A model generated the notes under the pieces. That model ran no database searches, was not told where the DNA came from, and saw nothing but the letters and a program-made list of their open reading frames with translations. 64,000 bases of DNA from Branchiostoma lanceolatum (taxonomy: Eukaryota > Chordata > Leptocardii > Amphioxiformes > Branchiostomatidae): contig NC_089722.1 in assembly GCF_035083965.1 (NCBI RefSeq), forward strand, positions 32,969,958 to 33,033,957, written 5' to 3'. Of this stretch, positions 47,008-60,520 are shown piece after piece. The translations under genes and the position numbers were made by a program. The number at the start of each line of letters is the position of its first letter. Position 1 is the first letter of the stretch.

Positions 47008-50000
47008 CGTCTGTGTCTTTCGCTTGCAGCAGTGCATCCAAATGACCTCAATCGCCACATAGATGATCGGTAGCACTAATCCAGCGCCAATGATGATGAA
47101 GATTCCGTAAAAGCTGTCCAGTCCCAGTTGATCCGCATCCGTTCGTACTATATCCCCCCCGTCCAACGCGCAGCCAACTGTCGGCCACCAGACGTTACGA
47201 AATTTGTCTATCTTCCCCTCTTCTTTCAGCTTCAGGATACTGAAGATTACAAGGAGAACAAACATCAATGTAATTTGAAATCATTCATTCATTTCTTACT
47301 TAGGCCATATATTGATTTGTTAATATGGATTACATCCTCTGGACACCCCTAAACTGTTGCGAACGTGCAAAGAAAATCAAGCTGGGCAATGAAAAGTGCT
47401 GCCTGAACAAATGATTGAACATAATGATTTTTTTATTTCTTATTTTTAGGATCTTTCTTTTTGACTTTGTCATTGACTTTGACATTCTATGACATTAGCA
47501 TCCGTTTTTTTATATTTTTTCCATTTTCGGCATATATTTACATATTTCACTTTTTGAAATATTAACAGTATGGTCACAATTTTTTTTAAACGGACGAGAA
47601 TACATTCGAGTGCGAATTTCATCAAGAAACCGATTCAGTATAGCCTTACGTGTGTCAAAACTAGTGAAATAACTTCATTTTTCGTACGCCAATTTGATAG
47701 GTGATACACAATCACTCCTCGAACACCACAATTTCAGTGTTATACTCTATGTTACTAATAAGTGACTGTAGGTAGCTTACACTAATGATAGCTTATGTGA
47801 CAGCTTGTTCCCGTGCTTGGTTGCTAACCCATATCCAAGATGGCGGAAAGGCTTGCCGACCATCGTCAGTTCACAGTTCTCGTCTGTCATGGTGAGGTAC
47901 TCCAACATTGGCGTATCATACATGAAGACAAATTCACCCTGCCAATGGAGAAAAAAATGCATATTGCCATGAATCTAAGCGAAGCATGGTAATACTATAA
48001 CATTTGGCTCGCACCTGAGGCGTCGCAAAAACAACTGAAAGAAATAAGTGCATAATACGTATACGTGTGCGCAGGCTACCTCTACAACACAACATCAATA
48101 GTACATACATATTCTCAACGTTTATTCGACACTCTTTGATGTAGGACTATTTCTGCCATAGGCAGTAATTATACACGAGTTCTTTGACCCGTCTGGACAA
48201 CACTTGGACATGCATTCTTGTTATGTTCTGCTCACCTTCTTTACTTGCTTTATTCCTTCCGGGACTTTGCTAACCATCGTTTCCTCTGCGTTCATGTAGC
48301 TCCACATCTGTCCATAGACTGTACCTGTGGCTGAATACACAACACAACATTTTTTTGTCAGTCTGTGCCTCTGCGGCCCATACCATTATACTGCGTTGCC
48401 TTCCTGCTTCTCTATACTGTAGCCATTATCACCGACACACAGGCAACACACACATTCAAACAGACACACAGAAATCAAAACCTCCGTGGTAGATGATAAC
48501 TTACTTTGTTGATCATGGAAGAAGGCAAAGGTGCTCCCGCCCTTCGGGATGCCATATTTGATTTTTGTTTGCGCGACCAGATCGTCCATGGATCTTATCG
48601 GCTGCTCCATTCTCTTGACCGTGAGGAAAGCTGTGAGGTTGGCGGTGTAGGTTGATATGACGATGAGGCCGAATAGCCCCCAGGCGCCTGCTAAAATACG
48701 GTTCGGGGTTGACCTCGGCTGATTAGGCTCTACACCTGTAGGATATATCGATATGATCACCTTTATTGTACATCATTGCGCTTTTAGACTAGGTACAGAA
48801 AACAACCACAAAGATGCAGAGCATACACAATGCCAGGACTTCAGATACTAAATATACAACTTTTGGTTCTAAAACTACAAAGGTTCTGCTTCTCCTCGTC
48901 TCTTGGCGATGTTGAGTATATAGGATGGGATTGGTTTACATGTATTCCAAACAGGATTTTCAAAAAGCATATGAAACATATATTTTTGAGCAATAGCTTT
49001 AATTATATCTATATTGAGGAGGCTTTGATACAATATCCTGAAAAAAAATAGTTAAAGCGTTATAATCTGCAATTTGGGCTTTATCTTCTATTTTACGTAT
49101 ATTTGTAGTACGTTGATGGTACTTCTTTGTCATGACTTTGGAATTTTAAGAGTGTCTTCATCATTTGAAGTAGATTTTTTTACGGCCCCTCTCACTGAGA
49201 AGCAACTAGTTGGCGACAGTCGCAAAGTGGTCATGTAGTTGCCACGCGGTTTGCAATGAACGCAAATTCGTCTCCTGTGGTGGCGATTTTTTTTGCCAGT
49301 TAAAACAATATCATCACACATACATAAAACAAAACACATAATCAAGTGAAAAGTGGTATATCGTTCGTGTCAGTTCGTTTTGGTAATTTCTGTCATTGTA
49401 AAAGTAGTCTAACGTTATGCTTATATTTCATAATATGTTTATCATGTTGCGCTAAGTAACATAAATGAATATTCCGTACTAGTGGGAGCGTGTGTAGGAG
49501 TTCTCGAGGCACCGAATCTAGTATTCTAGCTTTGAAAAGAGTTTTCAACCCATCCCAGATCTGTTATCACAAGGATTTGTTGAACTCCATGCCTCCCTAA
49601 AAAGCTCTGTGAACACCAAAACATGAGGAGCTCCAAACATATATAGCATGGCAAAGTTTTTTTTAACGGAACAATAAAGAACTTGGTTCCACATGGGCAG
49701 TCTACACTGAACGCTAGCGCTTGACGTGGGGGGGGGGGGCGGTGGGGTGTCGGGAAAGCAACAGTAACTCCTCAAAAACACAACGTACAGAGCCGAAACC
49801 ATCCTAGGAGCCCCAGGAAAACAAATTTATAAACGTCTGGCCTAGATTCTCACTCCACCTATCAAAAAACGGCAGAAAAAGGACACTACACAGGCAGTGT
49901 TCGATATCTGTTGAGTAACTTATGGTGCATTTCTATATATCTACTTGGCAGACGCCTTACTGATTTCTAAGTGCTTTTTGAACAAATATTATGGCAGAAC

Positions 50001-53000
50001 TAAGAATGCTACGTTGGTAATTTCTTTATAGCAGAGTTAGAGCAACCTAGACACCTTCGTCATGGCAATATTTTTTAATTGCCAGAATTATTTGATGTGT
50101 TTTAGTCCTTTTACATTGGTTTTGGTTCAGTTCCAACACTGCGGTTTACGATACCCTGCTCAGCAGGGCTTCGCAATTCATTTGCAAATACATCCGGCGT
50201 CAATGTGAGTGCTACGGGAAAACTTGTAAGAAACTTGCCAAGTCGTCGCCACTTTTAGTCGCCAGCTAGTTCCGTTCCAATGAAAGGGAGTTTAAGACCG
50301 CATGATCGCAGTTTATTCTTGGACTTTTTCGTCATTTTTAAATGTTATTTTGGTATGTTCACAAGTAGATGTCCTTGAAACGTTGCCGGGCAGAGGGGAT
50401 GGATATCGGATGGAAACAATTGAACTAGAGAATGCCAAAATTACTCTCATTAAAATGTGATACTGTAACAAATGTTGAAGGTTATCTTGCATCATTGGTT
50501 GAAAGATAGAAAGATAGTAGGCTTTTTAATTTACCTAATTTGCATTTCAATTTATAGCCTCAGAATCTAGCGGCGTTTTCAAACTGAAGCCCATCTTTAG
50601 GTCAACATGACCCATCTCATTGATACGTTATCAGGCCTTGAAAAAATGTTGTCTTTCCGGTTTTAGTCATGACAAAAAAGTTCTTTTTTTAGATTTTGGT
50701 CGAAACACACCAACCGAATAATTAAAATGCCGAGGTAATAAGAATAAGAATACCGATAAGTGACGCGTACGAAAACCAAGCGCTGGTTCTCAGGTCGAAC
50801 TCGGCATCATTTTCGCGCCGTGATTGATCCACGAGATTCAACTTGACTCTGACGCGACTGAGGAGATTCATCTCAACCGCTACGACGACGATGGGTGCCA
50901 CGACACCGATCCAAACCATCATTTTGAACGGTAGGAAGAACGCAAACAGCTCTCGCATGCCTTCCTTTGGCCTGGAAGAGAAAAAAAGAAGAGTAAATAT
51001 AGCGATAGTTCTTGTACTAGCCATACTTGGGTAGCACAGTATATTGTGTAACAGTGACTGTGTTCATATAGAATACAACACGTCGTATTCCGTATCGCCT
51101 GAGGTCGCGGCCCTCCCGCGGGTAAGATCGCCGGATGGCCGAAGACCGGTGGGCCATGCGACCAGCGAGAGGGCCAGGACCGATTGTTTTATAAGTTTGA
51201 ATAAATTATGATAATGAATACTAGCCTTTCAGAATATATTCAAACCGTGTCAGAATATACCCAATGGATTATTTACAAAAAGGAAACGCTCTATGTGATG
51301 AAAATTAATAATCGTATACAATTTCATATAGGTGGCAGACTATGACACATGATTTATTAATAAATTACATTTTTTCACTTATATATTCTAGTTTTCTTAT
51401 TCAATAACATGTTTATGCTATAAGTATGGCTGTATAGTCGTTATCTCCATGAAAAATGGAGATATAGTTTTGGGTGTGTCTGTGTGTTTGTTTGTTTTTT
51501 GTTTGTGTTTCCGCACCACTCCAGTCAGCATAACTCAAGAACCTCTTGAAGGATTACGATGATATTTGGTATGTGGGCAGGTGTTGTGAAGCCGAAATTC
51601 AAGGTTGATTTTGGGCCCCCTGGTATGTGCCCTTGGGCCCCCTGGTATGTGACCATGGTACTGCAGCAGAAATTCCATTTTTGTATCTCTTGACCTGGAC
51701 ATGCTATGGTCTTGATTTTTTGGTGGCAGATAGCTTGTGGTGTAATAAAGACGTGGTGTGGGTTTGGGCCCCCTAGCAGCTTGCTCTGGAACTGCAGGGG
51801 CATTATCTTGAAAATCTTCTAAGGAGAATAACTCAGCAAAGGAACGATGGATTTCCATGATATTTAGTATACAGGTAGCTTAGACAGAGATGTACATAAT
51901 GAAGTGATTATGTTAATTAGGACTTAATTTGCATAGCTAATGAGGAAAATCTATATTTGCAGTGCATGCCATTATCAGACTCAAATACATGTAACATATG
52001 TAGTTTATGGAAAGTGGAGCATCAACAGATACCAATTATGCAAAAAAATTTCCTAATTTGCATAATTGATGCAAAACACCATTATTCATCTAATTGGAAA
52101 ATTATAGGACTGTCAATATTGCAACATGTGTAAGTTAGATAAAGGTGTTTATGACCAAGCATATATTATGCAAATGTGTAATTCATTTGCATGAATAGGA
52201 TTGTTCATGCAAATGTGTAAGTCATTTGCATGAATAGGATTGTTCATGGAGATATGAGGTCGTGGAACTCTTGTTTCTATTGTTTTGGAAAGTAATAAGA
52301 CACCGATACTGCTGAAATAAGGCGAGTATCGTTGATTTTAGGGGAAAATGCGGTTTCTCCTCAATGTTGGCATAAATTATGATGATGAGCTTTTGATATT
52401 GACACCAGAACTTGGCATCACAATTTCCATGATAAATTATTAATATAGTATATGCATACTGATTACAAAAAGAACCACCAGAAATATGTTTATTTAGCAA
52501 AACAGAACGGGATTCGTTTGGACCCGATGCTGCCAGTTTCGTCACAAAAATGTATCGGTCGGATTATGGATCATGTTAGTAAATATAGTTTCAAGTACAA
52601 CGACTTTACTACGATGTGTGCAATGTGTAAGTATCAGAATGATTACAACAACTGGAATGCATTTGAGATGGAAGAAATAATTCATATCACTTTAAAGTTT
52701 GATGTACTAAATGTTGTCTCATTTAGAAAGGGATATTTCTCACTTTTTCATTATCAAGCCAGTCCCATAGTCCATGTACCGGGATGTAAAGTCGATAACT
52801 TTCTCCCGTTTGGAACTGATAGTCATTGCAGCTAGAGCGATGTCAGCGTGCTGTCAGGTGAAGAGAAAAGCATAGTCAGGAAATCTGTCAGCTGTAAATA
52901 ATATTAAAACTGACAAAAAAACTGCCAGACACTGTCTTGGAAACGACAAGGAAATAGTCTCCGACTTATTGCTATTGTCCCTAGCACATAGGAGAAGAAG

Positions 53001-54143
53001 GCAAGGAAGACACTAGCAGTAGTATTCAGGCTGATGGCATTGGGAAGGCTATGCAGGACAGAAACTTCTGGGCGGCCATGGTGGTTCGGTTGACAGATGG
53101 AGAATGGCACCCGACATAAGTCATGGCTAACTTCATAATACCCATTTATAACAGAAAGAGTTCGATTGACAGTTTGCCTTGCACTGCTTCCAAAGAAGAA
53201 ATCAAACCCCAAAGGGCTAGTTTGTATTCCGTCGTAGTTCTTATAGAATAGACGCAGCACTGGCATGGGTTCTGAACTGGCTGCTATGTTCACGGTGACG
53301 TCATCGGCAGTCATAATTGTATTATCTTGCAACAAAAGCATATATTCTAAAAAATGATTTTTTAAAGGTGTGATGTTCGGTAACAATCAATCGGTGTTTG
53401 TTTGGCGCGTACTTTCATACGGAGTAAGAATACTATTAGTTGTTAAACATTATCAGAAAATGTTGTTGTATTTTAGGTGACATAAAACTTTAATTCAACT
53501 CAAGGTAATACAGTGTTGAAGCGTCGTGTTGTCGTAACGGACAGGGTATTTTGCCCTGAGGTCTTGGGTTCGAACGTCTAACATGCCACTGATGACTTGT
53601 GACCTTGTAAAATTTTCCTTACATGACTTTCCTCACTTCACCAAGGTGTAAACGTGGGTACATAACTTCGGTTGGAAAGGTAATAATTGAAAAAAAATCA
53701 TTTTGTTTCGTTTCAATGCATCCTCATACAAGGGGCCACCGGCTATACGTCACCATCTGAAATGACAAATGCAGTCCCTTATAAAATGTCCAAGCTTGAG
53801 TCGACCCCAAGGATCAAACTCGGGCCCTAGGATCCACGATATTTGATCCAGATGGCGAAGCAGCGGGGTTGCGTTCAGGCTTGCACCACGGGGACATGAA
53901 ACCTTCACTTCAAATTCTAATACGAAATGTCAAAAGTAGATCTCTTACCCCGGAAACGAGCTCCCCCACCATACCGGACCACGTCCCGTCATCTTTCTCC
54001 GCACCGTACTGGCCGTCCTCCGGCTCGTACAGTTCATAGGTAAAGTCTAGTTGTTCCGCTAGGGCGTTGATAAGATCAATACAGAACCCTACGTACCGAT
54101 AACCCCCTGACTCGCTCTTCTCTTTCATTGTGAAAGGAGCCTC
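47008..54143 (-). CDS. Ionotropic glutamate receptor subunit, seven exons from S1 to the last membrane helix
   Basis: Exons with matching phases: 54143-53949 ([10 protein letters not shown] to VGELVSG, S1), 52850-52744 ([20 protein letters not shown], end of S1), 50971-50754 ([18 protein letters not shown], first helix; [11 protein letters not shown], pore start), 48735-48505 ([29 protein letters not shown] gate, S2 start to GGSTFAFF), 48330-48236, 47938-47781 ([13 protein letters not shown]), 47239-47008 (last helix [20 protein letters not shown]). This is a ligand-gated cation channel of the postsynaptic or sensory membrane. Binding-site residues compared with AMPA receptors: PLT is AMT (Pro to Ala, Thr kept), the carboxylate-binding Arg is kept (SKREK), Ser-Thr kept in GGST, and the usual Glu of the amino group is Asp (YDTP). 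The pore Q/R/N site is Gly. The amino-terminal domain and signal peptide were not found, so they lie upstream beyond the repeats or outside the window; the C-terminal tail is also uncertain. Class most likely outside classical AMPA and kainate groups. Confidence 0.88.
48736..50753 (-). other. Receptor intron between pore exons
   Basis: The 2-kb intron splits the pore loop coding sequence after the first base of a glycine codon. It contains a G run at 49729-49748 and otherwise AT-rich DNA with no gene seen. Confidence 0.5.
51103..51181. repeat. GC-rich hairpin in a receptor intron
   Basis: GGTCGCGGCCCTCCCGCGGG on the left pairs imperfectly with CCAGCGAGAGGGCCAGGACC on the right, about 15 of 20 positions, around a GC-rich centre. 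The local GC content is far above the surroundings, so it is probably a small inserted element. Confidence 0.45.
51428..52265. mobile_element. Non-autonomous DNA element, about 830 bp, in a receptor intron
   Basis: Ends TAGTCGTTATCTCCATGAAA and, inverted, ATTGTTCATGGAGATATGAG. After the left end comes a TGTGTCTGTGTGTTTG run and the phrase CAGCATAACTCAAGAACCTC, as in the TG-rich repeat at 4.7-5.1 kb. Near the right end a 39-bp unit (GCAAATGTGTAAGTCATTTG) is duplicated at about 52165-52245. No coding frame. Confidence 0.6.
52904..53386 (-). CDS. Unrecognised ORF inside a receptor intron
   Basis: A 160-residue frame on the same strand as the receptor, between its first two exons found here. From a possible acceptor near 53331 it reads [44 protein letters not shown] and a hydrophobic segment [19 protein letters not shown] near the end that could span a membrane. 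Composition is protein-like, but I know no family. It could be an exon of another gene, a skipped exon, or chance. Confidence 0.3.
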   Translation of the reverse strand: MLPNITPLKNHFLEYMLLLQDNTIMTADDVTVNIAASSEPMPVLRLFYKNYDGIQTSPLGFDFFFGSSARQTVNRTLSVINGYYEVSHDLCRVPFSICQPNHHGRPEVSVLHSLPNAISLNTTASVFLAFFSYVLGTIAISRRLFPCRFQDSVWQFFCQF

Positions 54144-54585
54144 CTGCAGCAGAGAGAAATGAAGAAAGACTGATTGCAGCTGCGGAGTGTGGAGACCACT
54201 GTGGCAGCAGAACACAGTGGACATCGTTCTCATTTAAAGCCATCGGATTCTTACCCGGGGCAAGTCGTAAAGGTTTAGGAAAATCAACCTTGTTCAAATT
54301 TTCAAATCAACCCTGACAATGTACTGTCAGAGTATCTAACTGCATGGTGTTCAAAACGAAGGGGTGACGACACACAGGCTTCTGGGATTTTGGAGCAATG
54401 ACGTGATGCAGAACCCCGGGGACTGTGCGTTTATTGAGCAGTGTGCCGATTCATGGAAGGTGCGTATGGGCAGGGGATATAGTGGTGTTCCACTTGGCAT
54501 GACATGTGTACTTCGTAAAATGCCTGTTGCCCTTCTTTCGCGTTTTCTATCTCCAGATACAGCATATTTTGCCCTTTGGAGGTGT

Positions 54586-57175
54586 TAAACAGAGTCCTAA
54601 ATGATTATAGATATATGTAGCTTCAATTGAATTCGACTCTTTGTCACAGCTACATAGACCCTACATACACAGAAAATTTGAAGTCAATCAGCCAAGCCGA
54701 TCTTGAGAAAATGACTTGACAAGTTGTCATTGTGTCCATCAGCCCCCCTCCCCACTTTACTGGAGTGTGGTCATGTCAACATCTCCCAGAATGTGATCAA
54801 CTAATGTAAATATTGTCAAAATTGCAGGAATCAGTAGTCAATATAACCCTCTTACTGACATGGGAATTTGATGTTGATATACATTGTATGCTGGTAATGA
54901 AGAAATATACAGTTTGGAAGTTGACCTTGATTTGACCTCTAATGTTGTTGACACCCAGCCCCATTCAAAAATTCCCCAGAATTATAAAAACATGTCTGAT
55001 TTTGGAAAAAGTAGTAATAATCAGTAGCACTTATATCACGCCAACTTATATTGGAATGCCAAGTCAATCCATGATTTTGATTACAGGATATACACTTTGG
55101 AAGTTGACCTACTTTTCAGGTGTTGTATTATTGACACCTAGTCCCATTCCAAAATTCCCCGGAAATATAAGAATATTTCTGATTTTGAAAAAAATTCTTA
55201 AAATCCGTAGTACTTATCTCTATCCAACTTATGTAGGAATATGAAGTCAATCCATGCTTTTGATGACAAAATATACACTTTAGAAGTTCCCCGGAAATAT
55301 AAAAACATGTCTGATGTTAAGGAAAAGTTCTTGGAATCATTAGTACTTATATGTCCCCAAGTTATGTAGGAATTTCAAGTCAATCCATGATTTTGATTAC
55401 AGAATATACACTTTGGAAGTTGACCTACTTTTCAGGTGTTACATCATTGACACCTAGTCCCATTCAAAAATTCCCCGGAATTATAAAGAAATGTCTGATT
55501 TTTGGAAAAATAGTAACAATCATTATTACGTATATCCCTACAACTTATATGGGAATATGAAGTTAATGTCTGATTTTGATGATGAAATATACAGTTTTGA
55601 AGTTGACCTTAATTTAACCTCTATACTTGTTGACACCCACCCATATTAAGAAATTCCCCGGAATTATAAAAACATGTCTGATTTTTGAAAAACTAGTTGG
55701 AATCAATAGTACCTATATCCCTACAACTTATATGGGGATGTCAAGTCAATCCATGATTTTGATGACAAAATATAAGCTTTGGAACTTGACCTACTTTCCA
55801 TTTGTTATGTTATTCATACCAATTCAAAAATTCCCCGGAATCATAAAACCATGTCTGACTTTTGGAAAAGTAGTAAGAAGCATTGGTACATATATCTTTC
55901 CAGCTCTTGGTGAAATATCAAATCAATCCATGATCTGGTTAAGAAAATAAAGACTTTGAAAGGACATGTAAATATGGGTGACCAAATTATCATAGGTGTG
56001 GTAACTTTAATATTCCCTAGGCAAGTATTGAATTGTTTTGTTTCCCCCAAATTAGTATTAGTCATTAGTACTCATCTTTCTTAATCATATACAGGATAAT
56101 CAATCAAATATTATGCATTTGATCAAGAAATATAGACTACTGTATACATGTATGTTAGTTGGTGAGCCATATTGATATACAGATTGACAAGTGTGTTTGC
56201 TTCAATATCCGCCCAACAGGAAATGATATGCAATTTTCATGATTTCCTTCATTATTTTAGGTCATTAGTACTTGTATCTTCACTACAATCAGGGGAATAT
56301 TACTATTAAAAGTAATGGCGTTATATTTGTTGGGTGTAGCATGTTGACTATAGTGTATTATGTGACTGCTCTGCTTTACAGGCTATAAGCGACCAAAGCA
56401 TTTTTAAACAGTGAAGTACTAAGTATTGCAGATATCATGCTGATTTTATGAAATGATTATCTAAAAAATGCCAAGCAATTGTCCTGCTCCGTTCACGCAT
56501 ATATATACTAGTACATGTGTCTGACAAATTTAAGTGGTGTATGGTGACTGTTAGTATTGAAGGGTCTAATACAAAGTATTCAAAGATCATCTATGTGTTG
56601 TAGTGAGTGCTTTGTATCATTGGCCAGCAATAATTTTCCTTTCTTTTGTTTTGAGGAAGAGGTTTAAATTATGTTCAATGATTTTGTTCAGGTACTTCCT
56701 CGGTTTGAATGAAATTAAGCAATGTACTAGTATGATGGCTCGTTCCCCATCGTCGAGGATCAGTGGGAAGGGGACTAGTACCCACACGAATATATCATAT
56801 TAAAGTACAGTGTACTCGTAAACTTTGTAATGTGAAATATATTCTTTTCTTTCAGATGGTGTCTGCTGTGGAAGCAAGTTCAACTCAAGACTTCTTATAT
56901 TGTAGGATAAGATGATGCACCCTCTTTAATAGATTTTGTGATATCTTGAGAATATTCTGGCTAATTATATGTTAAGCTGTAAAGTTGTCCCATATACAAT
57001 GTATTTCTATGAAAACATATTGTAAAGGGGAAATTTTTGCAGTTGTTTTGATGTTCCTGTTTTTCACATTGACCTCTTCACCGCAGACTTAAATCCACAG
57101 AATATTCACGATTTTACAGAAAAACCCTGTATGGCAGTTTCAACTGCGAACACAGCTAAATAAATCTCTGAGTAA
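54586..57175 (+). repeat. Segmental duplication, copy 1, with 183-bp satellite
   Basis: Runs from ACAGAGTCCTAAATGATTA to CACAGCTAAATAAAT. Bases about 54930-55950 hold five 183-bp units (landmark GACACC at 54949, 55133, 55449, 55632; one unit is shortened near 55280). The rest, 55960-57175, is nearly identical to 59320-60520. Open frames through the satellite exist because 183 is a multiple of three. Confidence 0.9.
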
Positions 57176-57191
57176 TCTGAGTAATCTCTAA

Positions 57192-60100
57192 ATAAAACAG
57201 AGTCCTAAATGATTACAGATATGTGTAGCTTCAATTGAATTCGACGCTTTGTCACAGCTACATAGACCCTACATACACAGAAAATTTGAAGTCAATCAGC
57301 CTAGCCGATCGTGAGAAAATGACTTGACAAGTTGTCATTGTGTCCATCAGCCCCCCTCCCCACTTTACCGGAGTGTGGTCATGTCAACATCTCCCAGAAT
57401 GTGATCAACTAATGTAAATATTGTCAAAATTGCAGGAATCAGTAGTCAATATAACCCTCTTACTGACATGGGAATTTGATGTTGATATATGCTGGTAATG
57501 AAGAAATATACACTTTGGAAGTTGACCTTGATTTGACCTCTAATGTTGTTGACACCCAGCCCCATTCAAAACTTCCCCGGAATTATAAAAACATGTCTGA
57601 TTTTGGAAAAAGTAGTAATAATCAGTAGCACTTATATCACGCCAACTTATATTGGAATGCCAAGTCAATCCATGATTTTGATTACAGGATATACACTTTG
57701 GAAGTTGACCTACTTTTCAGGTGTTGTATTATTGACACCTAGTCCCATTCCAAAATTCCCCGGAAATATAAGAATATTTCTGATTTTGAAAAAAGGTCTT
57801 AAAATCAGTAGTTCTTATATCTATCCATCTTATGTAGAAATATCAACTCAATCCATGATTTTGATGACAGAATATACACTTTGCAAGTTGACCTACTTTT
57901 CAGGTGTTACATTATTGACACCTAGTCCCATTCAAAAATTCCCCGGAAATATAAGAATATGTCTGATTTTGGAAAAAAATTCTTAAAATCCGTAGTACTT
58001 ATATCTATCCAACTTATGTAGGAATATGAAGTCAATCCATGCTTTTGATGACAAAATATACACTTTGGAAGTTGACCTACTTTTCAGGTGTTATATTATT
58101 GACACCTAGTCCCATTCTAAAATTCCCCGGAATTATAAAAATATGTCTGATTTTGAAAAAAGGTCTTAAAATCAGTAGTTCTTATATCTATCCAACTTAT
58201 GTAGAAATATCAACTCAATCCATGATTTTGATGACAGAATATACACTTTGGAAGTTGACCTACTTTTCAGGTGTTACTTTATTGACACCTAGTCCCATTC
58301 TAAAATTCCCCGGAATTATAAAAATATGTCTGATTTTGAAAAAAGGTCTTAAAATCAGTAGTTCTTATATCTATCCAACTTATGTAGAAATATCAACTCA
58401 ATCCATGATTTTGATGACAGAATATACACTTTGGAAGTTGACCTACTTTTCAGGTGTTACTTTATTGACACCTAGTCCCATTCTAAAATTCCCCGGAATC
58501 ATAAAAATATGTCTGATTTTGAAAAAAGGTCTTAAAATCAGTAGTTCTTATATCTATCCAACTTATGTAGAAATATCAACTCAATCCATGATTTTGATGA
58601 CAGAATATACACTTTGGAAGTTGACCTACTTTTCAGGTGTTACATTATTGACACCTAGTCCCATTCAAAAATTCCCCGGAAATATAAAAACATGTCTGAT
58701 TTTGAGAAAAGTTCTTGGAATCATTAGTTATGTAGGAATTTCAAGTCAATCCATGATTTTGATTACAGAATATACACTTTGGAATTTGACCTACTTTTCA
58801 GGTGTTACATCATTGACACCTAGTCCCATTCAAAAATTCCCCGGAATTATAAAGAAATGTCTGATTTTTGGAAAAATAGTAACAATCATTAGTACGTATA
58901 TCCCTACAACTTATATGGGAATATGAAGTTAATGTCTGATTTTGATGATGAAATATACAGTTTTGAAGTTGACCTTGATTTAACCTCTATACTTGTTGAC
59001 ACCCACCCATATTAAGAAATTCCCCGGAATTATAAAAACATGTCTGATTTTTGAAAAACTAGTTGGAATCAATAGTACCTATATCCCTACAACTTATATG
59101 GGGATGTCAAGTCAATCCATGATTTTGATGACAAAATATAAGCTTTGGAACTTGACCTACTTTCCATTTGTTATGTTATTCATACCAATTCAAAAATTCC
59201 CCGGAATCATAAAACCATGTCTGACTTTTGGAAAAGTAGTAAGAAGCATTGGTCTTTCCAGCTCTTGGTGAAATATCAAATCAATCCATGATCTGGTTAA
59301 GAAAATAAAGACTTTGAAAGGACATGTAAATATGGGTGACCAAATTATCATAGGTGTGGTAACTTTAATATTCCCTAGGCAAGTATTGAATTGTTTTGTT
59401 TCCCCCAAATTAGTATTAGTCATTAGTACTCATCTTTCTTAATCATATACAGGATAATCAATCAAATATTATGCATTTGATCAAGAAATATAGACTACTG
59501 TATACATGTATGTTAGTTGGTGAGCCATATTGATATACAGATTGACAAGTGTGTTTGCTTCAATATCCGCCCAACAGGAAATGATATGCAATTTTCATGA
59601 TTTCCTTCATTATTTTAGGTCATTAGTACTTGTATCTTCACTACAATCAGGGGAATATTACTATTAAAAGTAATGGCGTTATATTTGTTGGGTGTAGCAT
59701 GTTGACTATAGTGTATTATGTGACTGCTCTGCTTTACAGGCTATAAGCGACCAAAGCATTTTTAAACAGTGAAGTACTAAGTATTGCAGATATCATGCTG
59801 ATTTTATGAAATGATTATCTAAAAAATGCCAAGCAATTGTCCTGCTCCGTTCACACATATATATATACTAGTACATGTGTCTGACAAATTTAAGTGGTGT
59901 ATGGTGACTGTTAGTATTGAAGGGTCTAATACAAAGTATTCAAAGATCATCTATGTGTTGTAGTGATTGCTTTGTATCATTGGCCAGCAATAATTTTCCT
60001 TTCTTTTGTTTTGAGGAAGAGGTTTAAATTATGTTCAATGATTTTGTTCAGGTACTTCCTCAGTTTGAATGAAATTAAGCAATGTACTAGTATGATGGCT

Positions 60101-60520
60101 CGTTCCCCATCGTCGAGGATCAGTGGGAAGGGGTACTAGTACCCACACGAATATATCATATTAAAGTACAGTGTACTCGTAAACTTTGTAATGTGAAATA
60201 TATTCTTTTCTTTCAGATGGTGTCTGCTGTGGAAGCAAGTTCAACTCAAGACTTCTTATATTGTAGGATAAGATGATGCACCCTCATCAATAGATTTTGT
60301 GATATCTTGAGAATATTCTGGCTAATTATATGTTAAGCTGTAAAGTTGTCCCATATACAATGTATTTTTATGAAAACATATTGTAAAGGGGAAATTTCTG
60401 CAGTTGTTTTGATGTTCCTGTTTTTCACATTGACCTCTTCACCGCAGACTTAAATCCACAGAATATTCACGATTTTACAGAAAAACTCTGTATGGCAGTT
60501 TCAACTGCGAACACAGCTAA
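57192..60520 (+). repeat. Segmental duplication, copy 2, with expanded 183-bp satellite
   Basis: Begins at the same word as copy 1 and ends at the same AAATAAAT. Its satellite has nine or ten units (GACACC at about 57549, 57733, 57917, 58101, 58284, 58467, 58650, 58815, 58997), so copy 2 is about 740 bp longer. The three units from 58101 to 58650 are almost identical to each other, the most recent expansion. A 295-codon frame runs through 58039-58926. Confidence 0.9.

Noticed and set aside
58039-58926. A real 295-residue repeat protein
   Set aside because: The frame follows from a 183-bp satellite period; composition is AT-driven and no start context, splice site or domain supports a gene. 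Kept only as a point to test.
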